Of a stretch of 64,000 nt of DNA, positions 9,961-21,854 are shown piece after piece (the first letter of the stretch is position 1; every line of letters begins with the position of its first letter). The translations under genes were made by a program, and so were the position numbers. Under the pieces are notes generated by a model that was given only the letters and a program-made list of their open reading frames with translations, made no database searches and was not told where the DNA came from. The DNA is from Cryptomeria japonica (taxonomy: Eukaryota; Streptophyta; Pinopsida; Cupressales; Cupressaceae). The stretch spans positions 609,719,209 through 609,783,208 of the forward strand of contig NC_081413.1 of assembly GCF_030272615.1 (NCBI RefSeq). The letters run 5' to 3'.

Positions 9961-12297
9961 ACTCCATTCTAGATGGCCTATGACATGTCAAAAAACACAT
10001 CAACATGTGTTCCTCACTTTTACATCTCATTTATGTGTCTGATGCATTTTATATTTCCTATTTCAGGAGTCCAAACTTCTAGAGGTCATAACTTGTGAAC
10101 CGTGTGTCCAATTGACAAATCGTTTAATGCATCGAAAAGCTCGCAAAGTGTTCTATCACCTCGTAACCTGCTATTCTAGTTACACCCACTTTTGAAGGCA
10201 TATGGGGGGTCTAAATTCCTCAAAATTAAATGTAAACCTTTCATCACATCCTCCAAAAACAAAGACTTTAATATCTTCAAAACTACTTGTGATCTTGTGA
10301 CAAAAATTTACCGGCATGCTTATCTAGCAAATCCAAAGATTTAGAGAAAATTTTGCACCATTTCATGCTCAAATTAAAATTTACTATAAATAGTAACCTC
10401 GTGTAAATGCAAGGTTGAGACACCATTTTCCTAACACCATAGACCCAAGAATCCTTCATGTCACCATCTCCAAACCACATGAAGATAACCATCCATCATC
10501 AAATGATGAATCCACATCAGTGCCAAAGCTCCCACTGAACCATGTAACTAAGCTCTCAAGGCACCATGACAACCATCTCCTATTTGAAGATCCTCTATGA
10601 TCCCAACACATTCAAAGAACTTGACAAAGAGCTCCCAAAAGGAAGAGTCAAACCATGATCTCCAAACCAAGAAGATATAACTATACATCCTTTTTCAATA
10701 GAACCAAATATGCCAAATTCTCACCCATTGTAAAATATCATCCATCTTATAATCAAAGATTGCCCATGGATCACTATTATCTAAGAATTTAAATGACAAT
10801 CTAAAAGGATATACATGTCATGGGAAGAGGAGTATGAATATTGAGCATGTTTGCATTTCAATTAGTCACCAAATCATCACAGATACAATCTAGCTCAATA
10901 GATGACCTAATTTTGACAATTTTAAAGCAGTACAACATATTTGGTCCAAGAAGGCAGTTCGATAATCAAGATTGGAGCTCTTAATTGACAACATGTGATC
11001 CTTAATTTTTTTTTTAATGCAAAATCATATATTATAATAGACACAAGTTGCCAAGTGCATTCTCTAATTGAAAGGCCAAATATGTAATAAAAGATTGTTA
11101 TTAGGTCATAGGATGATATGTTTTGCCTTTTTTATAAAAGGAACTTGTAATATTCTCTTAGGATGAGTTACTTGAGGGAGAAATTAGTACTTTAGTTATT
11201 TAGATCAGATCTAGCTGATTTTTTTGTGATTTTGAAAATTATTCGATAAAATAAGTATTGTTCAAATTTGAAGAATAAATTTTGCATGTAAGTAGAGCAT
11301 TATGTTTGACAATTCTATTCAGATTGAAGCTAAAATTAAAAATACTTTATGTGTGTGTTATTTGCAATTGTCTCCTTGAATGCATGCATTTACCTTTTAC
11401 GAAAAGAAATCAAGAGTTTCCAAGCTTATCTAGATATACAATTTTTATATGTATATCTTGTTTGTTGATTCTATTCAAGTAGTGGATTAAATATGATTTA
11501 AATAATATATGGAGATATATGCATTGTATTAAGATAATATTAAGTAGAGTTTCAAATTATACCCTATCCTAGCTATATCATTATGAGGTAGTGAAATCAT
11601 AGCTCCTCTAAGTATGAATTTTTGCGGTTAGAAGAAGGCAATTGCATGTGATAGTCTAAATTTGTAGTCTTGGATATGCATCATTATAAGAATATTCCTA
11701 GTCCAAAACCTAGACACTAAAACCCCAAAAATATTGTAAAATAATATTTTATTTTATTTTAATGTGTTCATGTTGTTCCATGTTCTCAAGGTGTTGAAAT
11801 TAAGGATTAATAAGGACCTAGCAAGTCTAATAAACAAACATTCAAGTCTTAATTAAGTTGTGTCAATATCTCAAAATACAAGGGCTATTATTTTAGATAT
11901 TGTAATAAGGGATACCCCTAGGTCTAACAAAACCTAAATCGTAGAGGAAAATATGGTTTTGGTTCCTATCAATTGGTAATTGATTTGAGAATCTCAAGGA
12001 CTCAAGATAACTACTTTATAGAGGTAATTGGGCAATCAATTGGAAACACCAACAAGGGGAATTACAAAGTAGCAATGAACTAATTAAAATTCCTCCCTAT
12101 ATAATACCTATGGATATCACAAGCTGAAGAGTCTTTTTGAGCTAATTTTTTGGAATCAAGTTCATTTCTAAAGCTTTCAACCAGTCATAGAATATTTTTA
12201 CCATTTGAAAATAGAACTAGGGTCTTTGTCTGAACACTAACAATAAGAAACAAAAAAAACCTAAGAAATAGGTAGTATGGTGTGTGAAATTAGTTGC
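9961..12297. other. Non-coding stretch, no recognised features
   Basis: Nothing I can assign. The part near 10060-10200 (a GGTCATAACTTGTGAACCG block) resembles LTR-type sequence but has no boundaries. The rest is AT-rich, with short spurious frames. Confidence 0.4.
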
Positions 12298-12632
12298 TGA
12301 AGAAGTTGACAAATACAACTTCAAAGATCCCAAGAACACCTGCAAGGAAAATACCTGTCACAAGAGAAGAATGGAGGCAAAAAATCAATAATGACTCTGA
12401 AGAAAAATATTATCATTCAGAGAGGGAATAAATAAAGAAATACAATACAATCCCTATAAAAGGATATTATGCAGCCCTAAAGAAACCCTAAAGGGATAAT
12501 GTGTATTTAATAATTAGAATAATTATCAAATACCTACAATATTATTAAATGCTAAAGTTTAGCTTAAGTGGAGAGGATAATAGACTAATAATTAAATAAA
12601 TAATTATTAGCTAATACATGATAACTCTAACA
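12298..12632 (-). repeat. Copia-2 3' LTR
   Basis: On the plus strand it starts TGAAGAAGTTGAC and ends CTCTAACA, so on the minus strand it runs from TGTTAGAG to TTCA. Bases 12298-12455 match 18029-18190 with scattered differences. The polypurine tract lies at its right edge. Confidence 0.85.
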
Positions 12633-12641
12633 CCCCCCTTA
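12633..12641 (-). other. Copia-2 polypurine tract
   Basis: On the minus strand AAGGGGGG lies directly before the LTR start TGTTAGAG, the plus-strand priming position. Confidence 0.75.
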
Positions 12642-12858
12642 AGATGAAATTAGGGAGTAGATAAAAATGAAATGCAGAAAGAAAATGCAACTACACGAGG
12701 AAGGCAAATTTAGGTCCCAACAACAAAGCCTGATGAGGTATCCAATCACAACCAAATCTCTATAAACCGGAGAAATAGAGAAAACCACGTGGGGAAAAAT
12801 TCTACTCTAAAAAGAGATGGAAAAAGCATGCTAAAAAAAACATGAAGGAAGGAAGGCC

Positions 12859-13575
12859 TCAATGAGACCCCCCAAGGACAACTTCCTTCACCCCAAGCAT
12901 AGAGTGCAACTGAAGGTAGTACGGAGATGCCAAAGGTTTAGTGAAGATGTAAGCAACCTGCTCCTCTATAGGAATGTACTCCAAGATGAGAAAGCCATCT
13001 TGAATCAACTGTTTGATGAAGTGCATGTGAAGATCAATGTGTTTAGTCCTCTGGTGCTCCACTGGGTTGCGGGAAATGTGAATGGAACTCTTATTGTCGC
13101 ACCAAAGAATAGTGGAACTATCAAGAGGAAACCCAAACTTAGTCATCAACTATCGAAGCCAGAAAACCTCTTGACTAGCTAACACCATTGCTCGGTACTC
13201 AACCTCTATAGATGATAATGCAATAAAAAATTGCTTCTTGAAAGACCACGTGATAGGGCCATAACCATGGCAAAAAACAAAGCCAGAAGTAGACTTCCAA
13301 TCATGAGCATCACCAACCCAATCTGAGTTAGCGAAGCCAATAATGTGACAAGATCCTGAAGTATAGTGAATGCCAAACTGTGTAGTGCCCCAAATGTACC
13401 TCAAAATATGTTTGGCATCTTTCCAATGGCTCTCATGGGTATCATGGGAGAACTTAGAGACAAGACCAACCACAAAGGAAATATCTGGGCATGTATGTGT
13501 CAAATACAACAAATTGCCAACCAACTGCCTGTATAAGGTAGGATCCATAGAAGGTGTAGAACAAGTGGCAGACAA
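12859..13575 (-). pseudogene. Copia-2 RT connection and RNase H
   Basis: One minus-strand frame with a stop at 13150-13152 covers the copia segment that begins YRQLVGNLLYLTHTCPDISF and continues through the RNase H: FANSDWVGD (canonical Y-x-DADWAG), WKSTSGF, WSFKKQ, SSIEVEYRA, LWCDNKSSI, RTKHIDLHMHFIK and VAYIFTKPLA (usually ADIFTKPL). Aspartate, glutamate and histidine positions are mostly present, but the first DAD is NSD. It would remove template RNA during reverse transcription. Confidence 0.88.
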
Positions 13576-14400
13576 AACAACACTTGACTAAAATTTTATG
13601 GGTGCAGGCTTGCAAGCAAGCATGTGAAATCTATGAAGCATATCAAGAGCATACTTTTGCTAAAGTATGGAAATACCATCAGAAGACTGAATGACCTGTA
13701 GGCCCAAAAAATAGTGCAGAAGTCCAAGACCTGTCATCTCAAATCACTCCATCAAAGCTCTCTGAATATCCCAAATCAAGGAGGACAAGCTACATGTAAT
13801 GATGAGATCATAAATATATAGCACAAGAATAACTATATCATCCCCCTGAAGCTAAATAAATTGTGGGATCAAAATGACAATGTGTGAAGAGTGTGGAGAG
13901 AAAGAAAGAGTCCATCTTCTCATACCAAGCTCGAGGGGCCTGTTTGAGACCATATAATGAACACTGAAGTCTGCAAACCAAAGAAGAATCCTTCACAAAT
14001 CCCTAAGGTTGCTCCATATAGATCTCCTCATGAAGGTCTCTATGCAAGAAGGCACTTTTTACATCCATCTAAAAAATTGTCCATCCCTGTGAAGCTACAA
14101 GCGAAAGTACAAAGCGAATAGAATTCATCTTGACAATAGGAGCAAAGGTCTTGAAGTAATCAATACCCTCCACCTGAGAAAACCCCTTCGCAACGAGATG
14201 AGCCTTATACTTATTAATAAAACCATCTGCAACATACTTTATATGGTACACCCACTTGCACCGAACCAACTTTCTTCCTTTCAAAAGAGTACAAAGATCC
14301 CAAGTATGATTCTTCATCAAAGAAGAATACTCCTCATCTATGGCCCTATCCCACTCTAGGTGACCGGTTGCCTCTGAAATTTTCTGAGGATCATCCGAAA
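13576..14400 (-). pseudogene. Copia-2 reverse transcriptase
   Basis: The minus strand shows the copia RT blocks in order: WKWVY-like CKWVYHIK, KAHLVAKGFSQ, GIDYFKTFAPIVK, then, after a stop, MDVKSAFLH, YMEQP, CRLQCSLYGLKQAPRAWY and the catalytic box near 13807-13818. The catalytic box reads YIYD where YVDD is expected, so one of the two catalytic aspartates is lost. Several stops interrupt the frame. Upstream lies a proline/serine-rich linker (14432-14731) joining it to integrase. Confidence 0.85.
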
Positions 14401-14699
14401 TGGCATGACTTAGAAGACTAGAACCAAATGTCTATGCATGAGTACAATGAGAATCTGAAGGATCACTTGCCATAGAACCAACGACATCAATTGTAAACCA
14501 GGCCCACTTGGGAAAAGGCTGAGCTGCGGGTGGTGGTGGTGGGGGAGATGGCAGACCATTATCTGCATCATCATCAAGGAATAAGGAATCCTCAAAAGAT
14601 GAAGAGGGAGGAGGAGGAGGAAGTGAGGGAGAAGCTGGTGATGGAGAATCCATCTGAGGAAGGCGCTCATCAAACTGGACATTCCACCTAAACAGGAGC

Positions 14700-15600
14700 T
14701 TGTGAGAATCAGGATCAAACAACCTGTACACCTTAACATCCTCACAGTAGCCAACAAAGATGAGTGGTCATCTCTTCCTCTCCATGGCTTTCCTCTGAGC
14801 ATCTACAATAATGCCCAAGCCTCACTACCAAAAAATTGGAATGATGAAACATTAGGATTGACATGGGACCAAGCCTCCTTAGGAGTCATCTAACGCAATT
14901 CCTTATGAGGCATCTGATTCTAAATACAAGGCACAATTAATTTCCTTAGCCTAAAAAGTAGGATGCATAGAACATGACTGAAGCATACAATTGGCCATCT
15001 CCCGTAGTGTTATGTTCTTTCTCTCAACAACACCATTCTACTGAGGGGTGTGAGGAACTGATAACTGATCCTACAAACCATGCTCTATGCAAAAATTTGT
15101 AAAAGATTGATTCACATACTCTCTCCCATTATCTATGCGTATCCTCCAGATAGAAAGACCAGACTACTTCTCTACAAATATCTTAAAGACTTGAAATAAA
15201 TCAAAGACATCAGACTTGTACTTAAGAAAGTACACCCATGTACGTATGGAGAAGTCATCAATGAATGTGAGCACATACTTGGCCCTTGAAAAAGATGGAG
15301 TCAGAATTGACATAAGATCACTATGTACCAAATCCAAGGGTGCCTAAGCATGTGTGGCTCTACCTATAGGAAAAGGATCTCGATGTTGTTTTCCAAGTGC
15401 ACAACCCCGACATATACCATTAGTACAGGATATCTGAGGAAGCCCAATCACAAGTGCCTATGTGCTCATCTTCTATAAGTATTTGTAATTGGCATGGCCA
15501 AAATGCTCATGCCAAAGTCTGCTCACTGAATTTGCATGTGCTACAAGAGAAACACCTAAACCATCTGGACTCTCAAAGCCATCAAACCTGTATAACCAAG
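14700..15600 (-). pseudogene. Copia-2 integrase
   Basis: Across several stops the minus strand shows the zinc-binding region (LWHEHFGHANY, then CTNGICRGCALGK) and the catalytic core: LVHSDLMSIL, TFIDDFS, WVYFLK, IRIDNGREY and NGVVERKNITL, giving the D, D and E positions. The family usually has TWVYFLK and GGEF/GREY in these places, so the assignment is secure. The enzyme would insert the cDNA into the genome. The many stops rule out activity. Confidence 0.82.
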
Positions 15601-15652
15601 AATCAGGATCAACACTACCAGTAGCCACAACCAAATCATGATCATGGAGCTC

Positions 15653-15945
15653 TCAAATAACCACATCATGTGGTGAGAACTCAATTGTTTTACTAGAGCC
15701 AAAATGACAAATCTGATAAAAAGAGAGGAGGTTTGTCAAAATGTAAGGAAGCAGAAGAAAATATTGAATACTACCACCTATTAAGGGAACAATACCTGAA
15801 CCTGAAACTGAAAGTTGTGTTAAGTCACCAACTGCAATATGTAAAGTATCACTATGAGAAAGTGAGGTAACAAGATTTTGAGAGTGTGTCATGTGGTGAG
15901 AAGCCCTAGAATCAATAATCCAAGTGTATGCAGAAGTAATAACTC
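15653..15945 (-). pseudogene. Copia-2 aspartic protease remnant
   Basis: The minus strand reads WIIDSRASHHMTHSQNL, the copia protease active-site block, where DSGAS-x-HMT is normal. The catalytic aspartate is present but the following glycine is arginine, which should abolish cleavage. Downstream it runs into the pre-integrase region through further stops. Confidence 0.8.
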
Positions 15946-15999
15946 ATGCAGAAAGAGCATGTCCTTTCCCTGTAGAAGAGGAAGAAGGAGGTTGAGGAG

Positions 16000-16893
16000 G
16001 AGAAAGTGATGCTACTGCATGGCTTCCTCTAAAGCCTCTAATCATTTCCAACATTGGGAAACTAGACGTCCTTCTTTGCCACCTAAACTATAAAGTTCTT
16101 CTAATTTCTTCTTTGTCTTGGAGGAAGACTCACTAGACTTAGAAGATTTATCCTATTTTGGATAGGAATTTGGTTTAGAATCAGACTTAGGTGGTTTCTT
16201 GGAGGGACTCTCATTGCTTGTTGAATCCTTCTTAGGCTTTTGTTTCTACTTCTTGTTCTCTTTAGATGTCTGTGCAACCAATGCTTTGTTCTTTGATCTT
16301 GTGAGAGTGTCCAACTAAGATAGGTGAGCCTACTCACGAGTCAAGCAATCACAAAACACATCAAATGTAGGCATGGTGAAGCATGCACCCAAGGCATCCA
16401 TAGTAGAATAAATTGTAGAAGCAAATATCTGATAGGGACCTCGAAGCTTAGAGAGAATCAGGTAGATACACTCCGTGTCTGTCTGATTTTTACCACAATT
16501 GTGTAGGATAGATCTGGTGGTTTTAAACTTGTTTAGAAAGTCCTCAATGTGAGGAAAGGACTCGGGTAACAAAGAAGAGAGTTTCACTTCAATCTGTAAT
16601 GTTCTAAACTTATTGATGGTACCAAAAAGATCATCAAATTTGGACCACATAGCCCGAGGAGTGAGCAAACGATAAAGGTGAAAAAGAAAGTTATATGAAA
16701 CATGTAAGGAGAGGACACCCATAGCCTCATCCATCTTATTCCTATGGCGAAGAATCTCAAAAGGACGTTGCAACTGAGGCTGAGCCTCATCCAAATAGGA
16801 CCACAACCCTTTTGATCTGAGAAGCCTCATCATATGATCTTTCCAAAGGTGATAGTTCTGTGATGTAAGAAGCTCAATTGAAGAATCTACCAT
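16000..16893 (-). pseudogene. Copia-2 gag (nucleocapsid) remnant
   Basis: The likely start is the methionine at 16893 (MVDSSIELLTSQNYHLWKDH), matching how copia gag proteins of the UBN2 type begin. The frame runs open to 16330 with KGLWSYLD, MWSKFDDLFGT, LLPESFPHIEDFLNKFK and LILSKLRGPYQIFAST, all usual for this family. After a stop the same frame continues through a lysine/serine-rich stretch to a decayed zinc knuckle (GGKEGRLVSQCWK near 16050), with two cysteines and the histidine missing. Gag forms the particle and binds RNA. The frame upstream to 17058 is open but lacks gag features. Confidence 0.82.
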
Positions 16894-18016
16894 GTGTACT
16901 TGTACCTGTACCTGCTCTTGTGTTTTTTTAATTAAGTGATCTTGCAGACGAGACAGAGGATGTAGAAGGGGCTTTTTATTTTGAGTTTTAGGTGTTCTAA
17001 TTTTCTGAAGTAAATAATAGAAAGTAGAAAATAACACCCCCACAAGATGAAAAACCAAACCCCATTACAATTTGAGAGCCTGAAAGAAAAGCAAGAGAAG
17101 AAAAATGGTTTTAGACAATAACTTGTATACCTGGTAAAAATTCTACAATAATGAACCCCAAATCTAAATAGGGCTCTCCAAGACCTTTTTGATGCCTATT
17201 TGTTTGCCGAAAAAGGAGTCTGTTTGCCCATGTTATGGCTCTCGGAGTGTAGAAAAGAGCTCTGAGTTTGATGGTAAAACACAGGTACGAAATGGAAAAA
17301 TATACAAACCTCACCTTGAGAGCTAAAAAGAGATCGAAGAAATCTTTCCGATGCCTATTTGTTTTCCAAAATCTGACTTTGTTTGTCCAAGTTATGGCAA
17401 AAAAATGACCACCCTATTAAAAAGCATCCAAAAAAGAGCAAGGTGGGGTAACTGGGTGGAGGTGGCAGGTGAGCCAGGGGGCAGGGAGGTGGTCGGGCAA
17501 CAGTGTGGACTAGGAGGTAGTTGCGGGGGTATTCAGACAACAGGGAGGCGATTTAGATGATAGGAAGGCGATCAGACGACAATGTGGCGGCTGCTACGAT
17601 AGTGGCGGTTACCATTGTCGGCAGTAGTTAGTAGACCGCCTGCTAGCTGCTAGCCACGGTGGTGATTAAATCACCAATGGCAGTCAATAGTTGCGATGAC
17701 TGTAGTGTCCTGGGCATGCTGTTAAACTACCCAAAATATTTTTTTGAATTTTTCTCAAAATTTGTGCCCATAAAAGGGCAAACCCCCCCCCAAAAAAATA
17801 AAAAATTCAAAGGCCAAAGTTGTCCAAATTGGATAAATTTTATATGAAAATGGGGGTTTTTGGGTGTTCTGAGCTCGACAGTGAGCTCCATTTGAGCCCC
17901 AAAATGCCCAGAAACAAAGAAGCACCTCATATTCAAAATAAAAACTATGAAAATCTTGAAACCCTAGCCTCCAAAAAATCTTCTAAAAAATCAGGAACAC
18001 GTAGCAGCGGATGTAG
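16894..18016 (-). other. Copia-2 5' leader
   Basis: About 1.1 kb of untranslated sequence between primer-binding site and gag, including C9 followed by A7 (17785-17800), GT-rich sequence at 17440-17640 and no domain. It is long for a copia leader, so an internal insertion is possible. Confidence 0.5.
17017..17028. other. AT-rich leader segment, no feature
   Basis: Nothing distinctive was seen at this point of the copia-2 leader beyond alternating AT-rich text; listed only so the leader is not read as containing a primer-binding site here. Confidence 0.1.
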
Positions 18017-18028
18017 GCTCTGATACCA
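18017..18028 (-). other. Copia-2 primer-binding site (initiator Met tRNA type)
   Basis: The minus strand reads TGGTATCAGAGC directly after the LTR end TTCA. This is the standard plant copia primer-binding site complementary to the 3' end of initiator methionine tRNA. Confidence 0.93.
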
Positions 18029-18194
18029 TGAAAAAGTTGAGAATTACAACTTTAGAGATCCCAAGAGCACCTACAAGCAAAATACCTATCACAAGAGAAG
18101 AATGAAGGGAAAAAAGCAATAATGGCTCTGAAGAAAAACAATATCATTAGGAGAGGGAATAAATAAAGAAATACAATACAATCCTTTGAAAATG
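18029..18194 (-). repeat. Copia-2 5' LTR, truncated
   Basis: It starts TGAAAAAGTTGAG next to the primer-binding site and matches 12298-12455, then breaks at 18194 where the Tat-1 LTR begins TGATGCTCTGC. About half of the LTR is missing. Confidence 0.85.
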
Positions 18195-19676
18195 TGATGC
18201 TCTGCAAAAAGGATGGTTAGGATGACAAACACAAACACACAAGCAATAAACCAAGTGTCAGTGTTAGAAAATCAGAAATCAAACACTATCCTAAGCAAGC
18301 ATATCAAGAGAGACACTAAAAACAAAATAGCTTAACAAAGAAAATAAATGCTCTAAGACATCTCCAAATGCCTTCCACCATGCTTGTAGCTTCTCCTCCC
18401 TTGTTCCTCTCCTCTCCAAGTTCCCAAATGAGTGTAGCTCTCAATAGCTTTTTTCACTATTCTAGATGTCTTATGGAGGTTCAAGATTGTGGAATGGATG
18501 ATTATGAAAATGCAAATGTGAACAAGATAAAATGATATATTATCTAATTATCTAATATTAATTTTAGCCCCAAAATGACAAATATAGATGATTATGCTAA
18601 ATGCTCTCTAAAATTCACTATGTTAGATGCATACAAGTTTTGAGGATTATAGATGTGCTTGAGAATGATTTAGGATTTGAAAATGAGGAATGTGAGCTCT
18701 ATTTATAGGTAAAATGGAGCAATGGATGGTTGAGATTGAGTAATCTCAACAAAAGCCAGGATTGATGGGTTTATGATCCATGTGAGGGCTTTCAACCCAA
18801 TCCCATAATGACAAATGTCAACAAGAGATGGGTTGAGAAGAGAGGGAATAAGCATTAAATGCTTGCCATGACTTGAGGGTTAACTTGGGAGGTAAGGTTA
18901 ATGTTGAGTTGAAAGAATAAAGCCATTATCCAAAAAATAATGTCTTTATCCAATGGATAAACTCTTGTGCAAGAGTTAGTGAGGATAACCATGGTCAAAG
19001 CAATAAATGCTTGAGGAGACACATGGGTTACATGAGGGTTGAGTTAGAGGTAAAGATTCTAACCATGGGGGCAAGTGGATTTAACCATAAATGGTTATGT
19101 AAGAGCCATTAGTGGTTTGGAAGACTTTAGAGGTTAGCTTGTTGAACACATAAAGCATTAAATGCTTTTCAAAGACTTTGAAGGCTTTGAGAAGTGACTC
19201 TAAGTTGCTTAGGAATGTGACAATAATTAGGAAATGGGATTAGGATAATTAGGAATGATTAGAAAGTGGTTAGAAGAGTCTAGAAGGGGATTTAGGATTG
19301 CAAGTGGGTTTGGTGGGTGAGGGAAAATAGGATTTAAATTAAAATTAAAATTCATTTATTTCAATTATGGTTGCAACTTATATTTGTAGGAGAATGCAAG
19401 TGGGGGGTTTTTTAACGATTTAAATAAATGTTTTATTATTTATTTAAAAGAGGAAAGGAGATTAAATTAAATAAATAGGATTTATTCATTTAATTGATTG
19501 TGAATTTGGTTTAATGAATTAATTGAAATAAATTGAATAATTTATTTAATTAATAGGAGAATGATTGAAGATGAATTAATTAAATGTTAATTTAATTAAC
19601 TATTGGCTAGTGGATTTATTAATCAAATAAATAGTAAATATTTATTTAATTAAATGGACAGATTTATGTGACTACA
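18195..19676 (-). repeat. Tat-1 3' LTR (1482 bp, SINE-free)
   Basis: Plus-strand text starts TGATGCTCTGC and ends TGACTACA. It matches 31944-33692 along its length except that the other copy holds a 221-bp SINE. The empty SINE site is at 19482/19483. A promoter-like TATAAATAG on the minus strand lies at 18699-18707. Confidence 0.9.
18699..18707 (-). promoter_or_regulatory. TATA box of the Tat-1 3' LTR
   Basis: TATAAATAG on the minus strand, conserved at the equivalent position of the other LTR (32454-32462). It would set the start of the R region about 480 bases before the LTR end. Confidence 0.6.
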
Positions 19677-19690
19677 TTTGCGCCTCTTTG
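19677..19690 (-). other. Tat-1 polypurine tract
   Basis: The minus strand reads CAAAGAGGCGCAAA immediately before the LTR start TGTAGTCA. The same motif, CAAAGAGGGGCAAA, precedes the LTRs of Tat-2 and Tat-3, which fixes the LTR boundary here. Confidence 0.85.
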
Positions 19691-20089
19691 AGACGATGCG
19701 GTTTATTGTGTCGTTTCAAAGAAAGAAAAATATGTGTGAAGAAATATGCCAGATAAATATTAATTTAATGGGTGGTATGCCCCCCTCAAGAGATGGGCCA
19801 AATTTTTTTTGAAAAATTGGGTGATCTCTCGAAAAAGACGAGAATTGGTAGGGAGGTAGAAGAGAAGAAAATAGAAATAATGGTGAAAGAATAGGAGAAA
19901 GATGGAGTGAATACGGAGAAACATCAAGCTAGCGAGTATTCTGAGGTCCTGCAAGAGATACGGTGCAAATGTGGTGTTTGTGCTTTCGATTGATGCTATA
20001 CAATTGATCAAAATTGGTTAGACAATCTGGTGCAATCGATTGAATTGCCCCGATCGAGTCAAAGCGTGATAGTTGATGTCAATTGGTCG

Positions 20090-20480
20090 CTTGGACAAGA
20101 TAAAGTCTAAGTAAGTGAATCAAAGTGACCTGATGTGACTTAGACAATTGATGTAATTGCCCGATGAAGTCAAGGTATATGAAGAAAAATACTCATTGAG
20201 ACTTAGACAATTGATGTAATTGTCCGTTGGATTGTGTTTGATTGGTTTGATCAATTGATAGTGTTGGTGTTATAGGTTGTTTGTGGTGAATCATAACAGC
20301 CCCGTTGAAACTAGGTCATTATGATAAATGCCTGTTGTAGTCTAGGTGTGCCATGATCGATTACCTGTTGAGACCTGAATATACTTGATTAGAGTATCTG
20401 TTGATAGTCTAGGTGTGTGTGAGTCGATGTGCCTGTGTAGACAGAGTAACTGTCTTGATTGTGTGGATGACTTAGGATGG
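20090..20480. repeat. Degenerate repeats in the Tat-1 3' region
   Basis: The word GACTTAGACAATTGATGTAATTG occurs in two close copies about 70 bp apart (near 20137 and 20199), followed by units built on CCTGTTG-AG-CTAGGTGTG. The same series is present at about 34130-34480 in the second copy. Confidence 0.6.
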
Positions 20481-20580
20481 GAAATGCAGTCCCTCCTATT
20501 TAGAGATGGATGGTGATGAACGTAGCTTGATTGGGTTGATTGAGGCATGGTGTAAGGTATGTGATGTTGATTATTGAGAT

Positions 20581-20601
20581 GGGGAGGGTGGTGGGGGGGG
20601 G
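20581..20601 (+). other. G-rich tract, possible G-quadruplex
   Basis: GGGGAGGGTGGT followed by nine Gs on the plus strand, antisense to Tat-1. Four G-runs with short loops satisfy the usual quadruplex pattern. Confidence 0.4.
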
Positions 20602-21854
20602 TTGATAGAAGAAATGGAGGACCTATGACTCATTCCTATGGAAGAAGAAAAAAATAGAGTATGGATTGTGATGATTATGTATGAATGATATACAACTATT
20701 ATGAATGTATGGATGGATGGAATGCAATATATATAGATGAGATGGAATGATGATCCATAGTGCTTTATTTTTCATCATTGACCATGGTAGTATCAATCTT
20801 GGATGAGGCAGTAGGAACCAAGTTTGGAGCATTGTACTTGTAAGCAAGCAACATAGATAGAGAATATGGACCCTCCATAATGGTTCATGCTCATATGGTC
20901 GAGGTATATGCTATAGTCAACAAGCCGTAGTGATCCATGATTGTATTTCACATAAGATCATGTAGCTTAGTGAACTTCTCACGTAGACACCATTAGTACA
21001 TGCCCCAAAACTTCATTGGAACAAATCGCAAAAAATAAAACAAGACAATACTTAGGAACCATCCTGGCTACTCTAATCACTTGTGGATATCCCGGAGTAG
21101 TGTAGGAACCTGATATAAATGAATAAATAACTTATCAAACCGACCAAGTACTTGATAGCTTAAATAAATTTTTCTTGTCAAAGAAAATGTTATCATGTCT
21201 TTGTTTTGGGTAAGGAAGGATGCATCCTTGTTAAGACAGTTGTGTGTACCTGTGTTGATTGTTTGGTTGATTTGATAAGTGGTCATTATTTGAGTATCTC
21301 AAAATGTTTGTTTGATGTGTATGTACAAAGTTTATCATGAGTTGCCATGTTTTTTTGATTGATTTTTGATGTTTTATGATGTTTTTGGATTTTGTGAGTT
21401 GTTTTTGAATGTTTTTGAATTTTGTGAGACAGTTTTGAATGAAGAACTCAATGTATCACAAGTAATGTAGAATCCACTTCTATCAAAGGTTAAGAGTATT
21501 GCCCTCAGTTTAGATATGACTTTGAAAAGGCGGGATGCATTACGCATAAAGTACTATCCTTGATTGCAGATCAATAACATGCCATGATTTGACTAATGGA
21601 TGAGTGGATGTAATGAATGCGATTGCAACAAGTCTAAAAGACAATGGATCCATAGCCTTTATGAGTGGTGCCTTTTTGCCATTTTTTCACCATCGTACTT
21701 ACCAAAGGTGCCACCAGAGTGGTTGTTCACTGTTTGGATGCATGATTTTTCTTTACTATTTTGATTTTTTTGTATTTTCTTTAGGACACATATCTGAATA
21801 TTTTTGGTGTTTTTCTGGTATGTATTGGAGCTTGATGCCCTATACAAATTATGT

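Larger units (their letters stand above)
12298..18194 (-). mobile_element. Copia-2: minus-strand Ty1/copia retrotransposon, 5' LTR truncated by Tat-1
   Basis: In the minus direction the order is 5' LTR (18194-18029, truncated), primer-binding site, gag, protease, integrase, RT, RNase H, polypurine tract and 3' LTR (12632-12298). Protease-integrase-RT-RNase H is the copia order. The left LTR is 335 bp; the right LTR matches its first 150 or so bases and stops where the Tat-1 LTR begins. The missing LTR part is not found on the far side of Tat-1, so that side was lost by deletion or recombination. Stops and frameshifts run throughout; the copy is dead. Confidence 0.88.
19691..21854 (-). other. 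Tat-1 3' region between pol and the 3' LTR
   Basis: About 2.2 kb without a recognisable protein on either strand. In Tat-2 the same interval carries an antisense plant-mobile-domain ORF; I could not find it here. It contains degenerate repeats (20090-20480) and a G-rich tract (20581-20601). The part 19691-20556 recurs at 33707-34564. Confidence 0.6.

Noticed and set aside
14410-14802. Leucine-rich 130-codon minus-strand frame
   Set aside because: The neighbouring frame (14432-14731) is the real copia-2 integrase-RT linker with FDPDSHKLLFRW-type text; this one is its shadow.
17017-17028. Listed copia-2 leader segment
   Set aside because: I looked here for a second primer-binding site or splice signal and saw none; the only primer-binding site of copia-2 is at 18017-18028. 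The entry in the feature list should be given no weight.
18195-20556. LTRs of Tat-1 taken as about 2.4 kb (18195-20556 and 31944-34564)
   Set aside because: The similarity does extend that far, but the polypurine tract at 19677-19690 and TG/CA ends place the LTR border at 19676. The extra similarity is duplicated internal sequence.
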